Part shown: piece by piece, positions 1 through 5,914 of the stretch
Layout of the letters: each line of letters opens with the position of its first letter
Numbering within the stretch: position 1 is the stretch's first letter
Source of the DNA: an uncultured Synechococcus sp.
Lineage (GTDB): Bacteria; Cyanobacteriota; Cyanobacteriia; PCC-6307; Cyanobiaceae
NCBI GenBank assembly: GCA_913020095.1
Contig: CAJWAH010000037.1
Span: forward strand, 1 to 10,914
Direction of reading: 5' to 3'
Length of the DNA: 10,914 nucleotides
The notes under the pieces: generated by a model
What the model was told of the DNA's origin: nothing
Seen by the model: the letters and a program-made list of their open reading frames with translations, nothing else
Databases searched by the model: none
Made by a program: the position numbers and the translations under genes

Positions 1-54
1 TGCCCCTATACAGCATTTCCAGTGCTGCGCCTTCGACCACTCGGCCACCTCTCC
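1..54 (-). tRNA. tRNA-Ser (anticodon GGA), 3' part cut by window edge
   Basis: Read on the minus strand, the gene starts at 54 with acceptor arm GGAGAGG, then UG, a D-arm (GCCGAGUGGUCGAAGGC), G26, anticodon stem CAGCA/UGCUG and loop CUGGAAA, giving anticodon GGA. It decodes UCC/UCU serine codons. The sequence continues UAUAGGGGCA, the start of the long variable arm typical of tRNA-Ser, before the left edge removes the rest of that arm, the T-arm and the 3' acceptor strand. The 54 bases seen fit the standard cloverleaf exactly. It is divergent from the ferredoxin gene that starts at 111, and a perfect hairpin (56-76) begins one base upstream of its mature 5' end. Confidence 0.95.
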
Positions 55-55
55 A

Positions 56-76
56 CTGCACAGCTGGGCTGTGCAG
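56..76. promoter_or_regulatory. Perfect 9-bp inverted repeat next to the tRNA-Ser 5' end
   Basis: CTGCACAGC (56-64) and GCTGTGCAG (68-76) are exact reverse complements around a TGG loop. The element lies between the mature 5' end of tRNA-Ser (54) and the divergent ferredoxin gene (ATG at 111). It could be a hairpin in the tRNA 5' leader, a hairpin in the ferredoxin mRNA leader, or an operator. CAGCTG also occurs twice here (61-66 and 74-79). The repeat is seen directly; its role is unknown. Confidence 0.45.
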
Positions 77-110
77 CTGGCAACCTAGCAGTCCAACTTG
101 GCCAGCACCG

Positions 111-479
111 ATGAGCCCACGGCACCGGGTCACCGTCCACGACCGGCAGAACAACCGCACTCTCACAGCGGAGGTCGAAGAGGGCCAATACGTGCTGGCA
201 GGCTTTGAAGCCGATGGCCAAAGCCTGCCCTTCAGCTGCCGAAATGGCTGCTGCACCGCCTGTGCCGTGCGGGTGCTGAGCGGCGAGCTGGATCAACGCG
301 AAGCCCTGGGCCTCTCCCACGATTTACGCCGGCAGGGCTACGGACTGCTCTGCGTGGCTCGCGCCTACGGACCGGTGACGGTGGAAACCCAGGACGAAGA
401 CGAGGTGTACATGCTGCAGTTCGGCAATGCCTTCGGGAAAGGCACCGTGCGCGCAGCGATTCCGCTGGAGGAAGAATGA
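111..479 (+). CDS. FdC2-type plant-like [2Fe-2S] ferredoxin with C-terminal extension
   Basis: The product is a small soluble electron carrier of 122 residues. C43-x4-C48-x2-C51 and C81 form the plant-type [2Fe-2S] ligand set, with an extra cysteine at C47. The N-terminal stretch resembling RVTVHDRQ, the SGEL region near residue 58, and the tail QDEDEVYMLQFG (about 94-105) are hallmarks I recognise from FdC2 of plants and its cyanobacterial relatives, not from photosynthetic PetF. FdC2 proteins carry a C-terminal extension that is absent from PetF, and their electron partner is poorly defined. In plants, loss of FdC2 has been linked to chlorophyll-deficient phenotypes. The ATG at 111 puts the conserved strand at residue 6, so the start is credible although no clear Shine-Dalgarno is seen. 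The gene overlaps the next one by ATGA (476-479), which suggests one transcript and coupled translation. Confidence 0.9.
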   Translation: MSPRHRVTVHDRQNNRTLTAEVEEGQYVLAGFEADGQSLPFSCRNGCCTACAVRVLSGELDQREALGLSHDLRRQGYGLLCVARAYGPVTVETQDEDEVYMLQFGNAFGKGTVRAAIPLEEE

Positions 480-1315
480 GCGCAAGCGATCAAGAGCTGC
501 TGGCGATTGCCTGCGCGGCGGCCGATGCCGGCGCTGCCGAGTTGAGCCGCTACTGGGGCAATCTGAGCCAGGTGCGCAGCAAGGGGCGCGCTGGTGATTT
601 GGTCACTGAGGCCGATCTGGCCGCCGAAGCGGCTGTGCTGCAACTGCTGCAAGAGCGAACTCCTGAGGTGGCGGTGTTAGCCGAAGAAAGCGGCCATCAG
701 CCCGGGCGCGACAGCGAGCTGCAGTGGTGCGTGGATCCACTCGATGGCACCACCAACTACGCCCACGGCTTTCCCTTTTTCGCCTGCTCCATCGGCCTGC
801 TGCGCCATGGCAAGCCACTGCTGGGGGCCATTGCCGCTCCTGGCCTGAATCAGCGCTACAGCGGTGGGCTCGGCCTCGGCGCCTGGTGCAATGGGGAGCC
901 GCTGCAGGTGTCGAGCTGCCAAGCCTTGGCGGATTCCCTCCTGGTAACGGGATTTGCCTACGACCGGCGCGAGCGAATCGACAACAACTACAGCGAGTTC
1001 TGTTATTTCTCCCACCGCACCCATGGCGTGCGGCGTGGTGGTGCGGCAGCACTGGATTTGGCCCTTGTGGCCGCCGGCAGGCTGGATGGTTATTGGGAAC
1101 GGGGCTTGCAGCCCTGGGATTTAGCGGCCGGGGTGGCCTTGGTTCAAGCCGCCGGTGGTGTGGTCTGTGACTACGACGGCAGCCCTGTGGAGCTCTCCAC
1201 TGGCCGAGTGGTGGCCACCAATGCCGCCCTGCAAGGTCCGCTGCTACAGGGCCTATCCGAGTGCCAACCACTGCCGCCCGCGACCTACAACGCTGAGATC
1301 CCGGCTGGTCCATAG
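476..1315 (+). CDS. Inositol monophosphatase family protein (SuhB/IMPase-like)
   Basis: This 279-residue protein is a Mg2+-dependent, Li+-sensitive-type sugar phosphatase. Its length matches the family (about 260-290). Visible motifs are TEADLAAE (44-51), EES with metal ligands E70/E71 (70-72), the core motif DPLDGTTN (87-94; ligands D87 and D90), and the second signature WDLAAG (214-219; D215). The true substrate could be inositol-1-phosphate, histidinol-phosphate, 3'-phosphoadenosine-5'-phosphate or a sugar phosphate; sequence reading alone does not decide. The start overlaps the ferredoxin stop, with a GGAGG ribosome-binding site at 467-471, 4 nt before the ATG. hisZ follows after 26 nt. 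Histidinol-phosphatases of IMPase type exist in other bacteria, so a link to hisZ is possible but weak. Confidence 0.92.
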   Translation: MSASDQELLAIACAAADAGAAELSRYWGNLSQVRSKGRAGDLVTEADLAAEAAVLQLLQERTPEVAVLAEESGHQPGRDSELQWCVDPLDGTTNYAHGFPFFACSIGLLRHGKPLLGAIAAPGLNQRYSGGLGLGAWCNGEPLQVSSCQALADSLLVTGFAYDRRERIDNNYSEFCYFSHRTHGVRRGGAAALDLALVAAGRLDGYWERGLQPWDLAAGVALVQAAGGVVCDYDGSPVELSTGRVVATNAALQGPLLQGLSECQPLPPATYNAEIPAGP

Positions 1316-1341
1316 GATTCGGCGGCAACCGTGCCGATCGG

Positions 1342-2523
1342 ATGGCCCTTCAGCCCGCCAGTGGAGCCCGCGACCTCCTGCCCCGCGACGTGGGGGTTAA
1401 CCGCTGGATTGCCGAGCAGCTAGCTGCCGTCTACAAGCGCTGGGGCTACGAAGAGGTCACCCCGCCCAGCCTGGAGCGGATCGACACCCTCGAGGCCGGT
1501 GGCGCCATCCAATCGCACCAAGTGGTGCAAGTGGTGGCCGATGAGGCCCTCGGCCTGCGGCCGGAAATGACCGCCAGCATCGCCCGGGCCGCTTCTACGC
1601 GCCTGGCAGCCATGCAGCGCCCGCTGCGCCTGCACTACCGCGGCTCCACCTTCCAGGCCCAACGGGCGGAAGATCAAGGTCTACGCATCGTCGAAGACCT
1701 GCAGAGCGGCGTGGAACTCATGGGCGCCAACGGGATTGCCGGTGATGCCGAACTGCTGCGTCTGCTGCTCGATGCCGGCTCCCATCTGCCGCTGAGCGCA
1801 GAGCATCAGCCCACCCTGCTGATCGGCCATCAACGGCTGCTGTCGGTGCTGCTGGAAGCCGTGGAACCAGCGCTGCGCAGCACGGTGCGCCGCCACGTGT
1901 GCGGACTCAACCGCGTGGCCCTCTCCCACCTGGAGCTGCCTGAGCAGCAACGCTTGCAACTGCTGCAATTACTGCAGCTGCGCGGGGAACCTGCAGCGGT
2001 GCTCAACGGACTGGAAGCGCTGCTGGGACCAACGGATCTGCTCGCTGAATTGAAAGGGCTGATCAGCATCATTGAGGAGCAGGCCAGCCGCGCCGGCATT
2101 CGCCTGCAACTGGATCCCACCTTCCATCCCGACTTCGAGCTCTATGACGGGGTGATGGTGAAGCTGGTTTGCCAGGGGCTCGATGCCCCGGTGGCCATCG
2201 CCAGCGGCGGCCGCTACGACGCATTGGTGCAGCGCTTCAGCCCTGATGGAGCCGCGGCCAGCGGCGTGGGATTCAGCTTTGCCGTTGAGGCGGTGCGTCA
2301 ACTCTTGGAGCAAGCCGATCAACTGCCCCCGCGCCAAGACGGCCAACTGGTGTTGGTGGCCTTCAGCCAGCCCAGCCAATTGCATCCGGCTTTGAACCTG
2401 CTGGAGCAGCTGCATCAAAGCGGCCAACCCGCTGAGCTCTGGCCAGAACCCTGCGCCAACGAAACCGAGGCCAAGCAAATCGCGACGCAACGCGGCGTGG
2501 CAACGGTTCGCTGGGTGGGTTGA
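1342..2523 (+). CDS. hisZ: ATP phosphoribosyltransferase regulatory subunit HisZ
   Basis: HisZ is a histidyl-tRNA-synthetase-like protein without aminoacylation activity. It associates with short-form HisG to form the first enzyme of histidine biosynthesis and provides feedback control by histidine. At 393 residues it has the usual HisZ length (HisS is longer and has an anticodon-binding domain). The class II core is visible: N-terminal SGARDLLP (7-14), a motif-2 region with RLHYRGSTFQAQ (96-107) followed by QSGVELMG (121-128), and the C-terminal ASGGRYDALV block (starting at 287) leading into GVGFSFAVEAVR. The ATG at 1342 directly precedes the conserved N-terminus. HisG itself is not in the window. 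The gene sits 26 nt after the IMPase gene and 32 nt before a ferredoxin gene. Confidence 0.93.
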   Translation: MALQPASGARDLLPRDVGVNRWIAEQLAAVYKRWGYEEVTPPSLERIDTLEAGGAIQSHQVVQVVADEALGLRPEMTASIARAASTRLAAMQRPLRLHYRGSTFQAQRAEDQGLRIVEDLQSGVELMGANGIAGDAELLRLLLDAGSHLPLSAEHQPTLLIGHQRLLSVLLEAVEPALRSTVRRHVCGLNRVALSHLELPEQQRLQLLQLLQLRGEPAAVLNGLEALLGPTDLLAELKGLISIIEEQASRAGIRLQLDPTFHPDFELYDGVMVKLVCQGLDAPVAIASGGRYDALVQRFSPDGAAASGVGFSFAVEAVRQLLEQADQLPPRQDGQLVLVAFSQPSQLHPALNLLEQLHQSGQPAELWPEPCANETEAKQIATQRGVATVRWVG

Positions 2524-2555
2524 ATCCTTAGGATCAAAGGGTTTGCAAGCCCCTC

Positions 2556-2780
2556 TTGGCACACACCATCGTCACCAACGTCTGCGAAGGGATCGCCGAC
2601 TGCGTCGATGCCTGCCCTGTGGCCTGCATCCATCCCGGCCAAGGCGCCAACACCAAGGGCACCGGCTTTTATTGGATCGATTTCCAAACCTGCATCGATT
2701 GTGGGATCTGCCTGCAGGTCTGCCCTGTGGAAGGGGCCATCGTTCCGGAAGAGCGCCCCGATCTGCAAACCAGCAACTGA
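2556..2780 (+). CDS. Bacterial-type ferredoxin, probable [3Fe-4S][4Fe-4S] (7Fe), TTG start
   Basis: This 74-residue cytosolic ferredoxin closely resembles a family conserved in cyanobacteria, with N-terminus MAHTIVTNVCEG. Cysteines fall at 10, 16, 20 (followed by Pro), 24, 46, 49, 52 and 56 (followed by Pro). By analogy with Azotobacter FdI, C20, C46, C49 and C52 would bind a [4Fe-4S] cluster and C10, C16 and C56 a [3Fe-4S] cluster, because no cysteine matches FdI C11. The cluster assignment is inference. The start must be TTG at 2556: an in-frame TAG lies at 2529-2531 and no ATG or GTG occurs between it and the conserved N-terminus. A purine tract (AAAGGG, 2536-2541) is the only Shine-Dalgarno-like sequence and lies rather far upstream. 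The gene lies 32 nt after hisZ and 87 nt before htpG. Confidence 0.92.
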   Translation: MAHTIVTNVCEGIADCVDACPVACIHPGQGANTKGTGFYWIDFQTCIDCGICLQVCPVEGAIVPEERPDLQTSN

Positions 2781-2813
2781 ATCACTGGTTCGGGCTTCAC
2801 ACCACTGCAGCCA

Positions 2814-2852
2814 TTGAGCGGTTCACCCTCCTGTTCCTAGGGTCGTGGACCC
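2814..2852 (+). promoter_or_regulatory. Possible htpG promoter with a small inverted repeat
   Basis: TTGAGC (2814-2819), an 18-nt spacer and TAGGGT (2838-2843) make a weak sigma-70-like pair 25 bp before the htpG ATG. A perfect repeat GGGTC-GTG-GACCC (2840-2852) overlaps the putative -10 and start point. No CIRCE element (TTAGCACTC-N9-GAGTGCTAA) is visible. The -10 is only a partial match, so this remains a candidate. Confidence 0.3.
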
Positions 2853-2867
2853 CAATTCAGACGGCGC

Positions 2868-4772
2868 ATGTCGGTGCTTGAGCAAGGCCAGATCCAGATC
2901 CATACCGAAAACATCTTCCCGATCATCAAAAAGGCCGTTTACAGCGGCCACGAGGTGTTTTTGCGTGAGCTGGTCAGCAACGGCACCGATGCGATCAGCA
3001 AGCGCCGGATGGCGGCCATGGCTGGTGACTGCAGCGAAGGCCCCGAGGGACTGATCAGCATCAAGATCGATCGCGACGCCAAAACCCTCACCATCAGCGA
3101 CAACGGCATCGGCATGAACGCTGATGAAGTGAAGCGCTACATCAACCAGGTGGCTTTCTCCAGCGCCGAGGAATTCCTGGAGAAATACAAGAGCGAAGAC
3201 GACGCCATCATTGGCCATTTCGGCCTGGGCTTTTACTCCAGCTTCATGGTGGCCAGCCAGGTGGAGCTGGTGAGCTTGAGCGCCCGCCCCAACTCCGAGG
3301 CGGTGCGTTGGAGCTGCGATGGTTCACCGAATTTCAGCCTCGAGGCCGCTGAGCGCAGCGAACCGGGCACCGATGTGATCCTGCACCTGCAAGAGGAGGA
3401 GCTCGAGTACATCGAGCCCGCCCGGATTCGCACCTTGATCAACACCTACTGCGACTTCATGCCGGTGGAGGTGCAGCTGGAAGGGGAAACGGTCAACAAG
3501 CGAGAAGCCCCCTGGCGCAAGAGCCCCCGGGAGCTCAGCGATGAGGACTACATCGAGCTGTATCGCTACCTCTACCCATTCCAAGGCGATCCCCTGCTCT
3601 GGGTTCACCTCAACACCGACTACCCCTACAACCTGCAGGGCATCCTCTATTTCCCCAAGTCGACCGGCCGCGCCGACTGGGAAAAGGGCGAGATCAAGCT
3701 CTACTGCAACCAGGTGTTCGTCAGCGACTCCATCAAGGAGGTGGTGCCCAAATATCTACTGCCTTTGCGCGGGGTGATCGATTCACCCGATATCCCGCTC
3801 AACGTGAGTCGCTCAGCGCTGCAGACCGATCGCCGGGTGCGCTCCATTGGCGGCTTTGTGGCCAAGAAGGTGGGCGACCGGCTGAAACAGCTGCATCGCG
3901 ATGAGCCCGCGCGCTACGCCGAAATTTGGGAGTCGTTGGCTCCCTTCATCAAGATCGGCGCCATGGAGGACGAGAAGTTTGCCGATCAAGTGGCTGAGCT
4001 GGTGTTGTTCGGCACCACCGCAGCGGCAGGCGAAGGCGAAACCCCCGATCCCGTGGCCGCTGAAGGCGGCAAGCGGTTCACCACCTTGGCCGGCTACCGC
4101 TCACGCCTGGGTGCTGACAACGACAAGCGCATCCTTTATTGCACCGATGAGGCCGGCCAGGCCGGCGCCTTGGCGCTCTGGCAAGGGCAAGGCGCTGAAG
4201 TGCTGCTGGCTGACACCTTCATCGACACCCAGTTCATTCCTTGGCTGGAATACCGCCACGAGGAATTGAAGTTCCAGCGGGTGGATGCCGAGCTGGATGA
4301 GTCGCTGCAAGACAAAGACACTGGCGTTACCGATGCCGAAGGCAAAGACAGCAGCGAAAGCCTGCGGGATCTGTTTAAGGCCTCACTGAATAACGACAAA
4401 GTCACCATTCAGGTGCAGGCCCTCAAGGGCGATAACGCACCGGCTGCGCTGATCCTGCTGCCCGAACAAATGCGCCGCATGAACGACATGGGCGCCTTGA
4501 TGGAGCAACGCCTACCGGGCCTGCCCGATCACCACGTGCTGCTGATCAACCGCCGGCACCGGTTGGTGGAAGGCATGCAAAAGCTGGCCGCTGGATCTGT
4601 GATCGCTGGCGGGGGAAGCAGCTCACCAAGCCAGCAACTCGCCGAACAACTCAGCCGGCACGTCTATGAGATGGCCAAGCTTTCGGTTGGAGGATTGGAG
4701 CCCAATGAATTGGCTGGCTTCCAACAGCGAAGCTGCGACCTGATGGGTGAGCTGATGAACCGGGGGCTCTGA
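2868..4772 (+). CDS. htpG: Molecular chaperone HtpG (Hsp90 family)
   Basis: HtpG is the homodimeric ATP-dependent Hsp90 chaperone of the bacterial cytosol. In cyanobacteria it is important under heat and oxidative stress and stabilises, among others, phycobilisome linker proteins. The 634-residue length is normal. The N-terminal GHKL ATPase domain (about 1-215) shows RELVSNGTDA with the catalytic E34, DNGIGM (78-83), GHFGLGFYS (116-124) and GTDVILHL (167-174). The middle domain carries PLNVSR with R315, the counterpart of the ATP-contacting Arg of E. coli HtpG, followed by the C-terminal dimerisation domain. The eukaryotic MEEVD tail is absent, as expected. ATG 2868 is chosen because the conserved helix begins within a few residues. 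The stop codon lies inside an 18-bp palindrome shared with the convergent gene. Confidence 0.97.
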   Translation: MSVLEQGQIQIHTENIFPIIKKAVYSGHEVFLRELVSNGTDAISKRRMAAMAGDCSEGPEGLISIKIDRDAKTLTISDNGIGMNADEVKRYINQVAFSSAEEFLEKYKSEDDAIIGHFGLGFYSSFMVASQVELVSLSARPNSEAVRWSCDGSPNFSLEAAERSEPGTDVILHLQEEELEYIEPARIRTLINTYCDFMPVEVQLEGETVNKREAPWRKSPRELSDEDYIELYRYLYPFQGDPLLWVHLNTDYPYNLQGILYFPKSTGRADWEKGEIKLYCNQVFVSDSIKEVVPKYLLPLRGVIDSPDIPLNVSRSALQTDRRVRSIGGFVAKKVGDRLKQLHRDEPARYAEIWESLAPFIKIGAMEDEKFADQVAELVLFGTTAAAGEGETPDPVAAEGGKRFTTLAGYRSRLGADNDKRILYCTDEAGQAGALALWQGQGAEVLLADTFIDTQFIPWLEYRHEELKFQRVDAELDESLQDKDTGVTDAEGKDSSESLRDLFKASLNNDKVTIQVQALKGDNAPAALILLPEQMRRMNDMGALMEQRLPGLPDHHVLLINRRHRLVEGMQKLAAGSVIAGGGSSSPSQQLAEQLSRHVYEMAKLSVGGLEPNELAGFQQRSCDLMGELMNRGL

Positions 4773-4786
4773 GCCCCGGGGCTCAG
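4763..4786. terminator. Bidirectional hairpin between convergent genes, no U-tract
   Basis: CTGAGCCCCGGGGCTCAG (4769-4786) is a perfect 18-bp palindrome. It contains the htpG stop TGA (4770-4772) and, on the other strand, the TGA of the SDR gene (4785-4783). An extra GGGGCTC copy at 4763-4769 can also pair with GAGCCCC (4771-4777), so two alternative hairpins exist in the htpG transcript. Neither side has the T-run of an intrinsic terminator, so the termination role is inferred from the position and symmetry only. Confidence 0.45.
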
Positions 4787-5724
4787 ACCGAAGCGGCGCG
4801 GCGCTTGAGATACCACTGCAGCATCGAAGGGTGCTGCAGCTGAAAACCCAGGTCTTTCAACGACTGATTTGAGATGGCGGCATGCAAGATGCGCTCGTCT
4901 TGGCTCGATCCCATCCAAATCACCGGAGCACAACCGATGGCTTCGCACAGCTGATCGGTGATGGCGCGCTTGGAGAGCTTGATGTCATCCACAACGTTCA
5001 AGGTGGTGTTGAGCTTCTGCTCCGCCGCCAGGTTCACCGCCTGCACCACGTCATCCACATGAACCCAGCAGGGGACATGGTCTCCATTGCGCTCAACGCA
5101 CTGGCCTGCAGCGGCCACAAGCCATTCGGGGATCTCACGATCGGGACCATAAATGCCACCCAGGCGCAGGGTGCAGACGTTGATCTCGTCACTACGCAGG
5201 GACTGGAGCTGTTGCTCGGCGCCAGCGAGCAAAGCATTCACCGGGTGATTGAGATCCAAGCCCATGTGCTCTGAGGTCAGGGCACCATCGCGATTGCCAT
5301 AGAGCCCGCAGCTGCTGAGGTGGATGATTTGCAGCGGCCGATTGGAAGGGCGGTTGGCGATCCCCTCGCAAAGCATCTCAATGCCGCGGCGGTAAACCGA
5401 TTCGTAGGCCTCAACGCAGACATGTTGTTGACCAGTGGGAGCCAAGGAGACCACCAACACATCAACATCGCCCAGGAACGACAGGTCGTTGCTGCTGGCT
5501 TCGGAGTCGAACAGCACCGCTTGATCAACATGGGCGCGCAACTGATGCAGCCGCGAATCGCGGCGTGTGGTGGCCGTCACGGTGTGGCCTTCATCACTCC
5601 AACCGTTCACCAGCCGGCGCCCCACATAGCCGCAGCCAACAACAGCGCGGTGTTCACCACTCGGGAGCGTCGGCCGTTGTTCAGCCTGGAGGCGTTGATA
5701 GAGGCCGGCCAGGTCGAGGGCCAT
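4783..5724 (-). CDS. Atypical short-chain dehydrogenase/epimerase-like protein (NAD(P)-binding)
   Basis: The 313-residue protein has an extended/atypical SDR Rossmann fold. The nucleotide-binding turn is GCGYVG (30-35), followed by a strand VDVLVVSLAP (87-96), the SSCGLYG segment (137-143), RLGGIYGP (187-194) and WVHVDDVVQAV (220-230). The classical Y-x3-K catalytic pair is absent (position +4 after Y142 is Asp), so dehydrogenase activity is doubtful. The overall pattern recalls YeeZ-like proteins of unknown function. The start was set at ATG 5724 (MALDLAGLYQ); extension to a codon at 5808 would add 28 residues unlike a conserved domain. Even so, about 24 residues precede the first beta strand. 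A purine-rich AAAGAAAGAAAG tract precedes the ATG. The gene converges on htpG and diverges from ggpS; a link to either is not shown. Confidence 0.85.
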   Translation of the reverse strand: MALDLAGLYQRLQAEQRPTLPSGEHRAVVGCGYVGRRLVNGWSDEGHTVTATTRRDSRLHQLRAHVDQAVLFDSEASSNDLSFLGDVDVLVVSLAPTGQQHVCVEAYESVYRRGIEMLCEGIANRPSNRPLQIIHLSSCGLYGNRDGALTSEHMGLDLNHPVNALLAGAEQQLQSLRSDEINVCTLRLGGIYGPDREIPEWLVAAAGQCVERNGDHVPCWVHVDDVVQAVNLAAEQKLNTTLNVVDDIKLSKRAITDQLCEAIGCAPVIWMGSSQDERILHAAISNQSLKDLGFQLQHPSMLQWYLKRRAASV

Positions 5725-5914
5725 GACTTTCTTTCTTTTTGTAAACGATATTCGGCCGCAAGCGTCAGTGCGGTTACCGCTTTGACCAAATCCTGGGTTT
5801 GACAGCAACCAGGCCGCGGGTCGATGGTGTACGAGTCGAGGTCTGGATCATTCCTCAGCGCTTTGCGTTGGGGGCGCGAAGTTCCTCTATATCCGCCGTT
5901 TACAACCTGACTGC
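5725..5914. promoter_or_regulatory. Divergent intergenic region between the SDR gene and ggpS
   Basis: These 190 bp should carry the promoters of both genes. For ggpS (plus strand) there is an exact -35 hexamer TTGACA (5799-5804), whose best -10 at 18 nt, GATGGT (5823-5828), is poor. TATATC (5888-5893) lies nearer the gene but lacks a good -35. For the SDR gene (minus strand), TGACGC with TACAAA at 18-nt spacing is a weak possibility. Other visible items are two TTTGAC copies (5781-5786 and 5798-5803) and GCGGT-T-ACCGC (5770-5780). ggpS is salt-regulated in characterised cyanobacteria, so a regulator site is plausible here, but I recognise none. Confidence 0.4.

Noticed and set aside
603..1328. 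241-codon open frame on the minus strand opposite the IMPase gene
   Set aside because: It is antisense to a gene with clear family motifs, and its product is rich in Arg, Pro and Ala without recognisable domains, as expected from a GC-rich shadow frame.
1969..2562. 197-codon minus-strand open frame opposite hisZ
   Set aside because: It lies wholly over hisZ apart from its end, has no recognisable motif, and no ribosome-binding site was seen.
5320..5802. 160-codon plus-strand open frame opposite the SDR gene
   Set aside because: The opposite strand has an intact Rossmann-fold protein; this frame shows no family resemblance.
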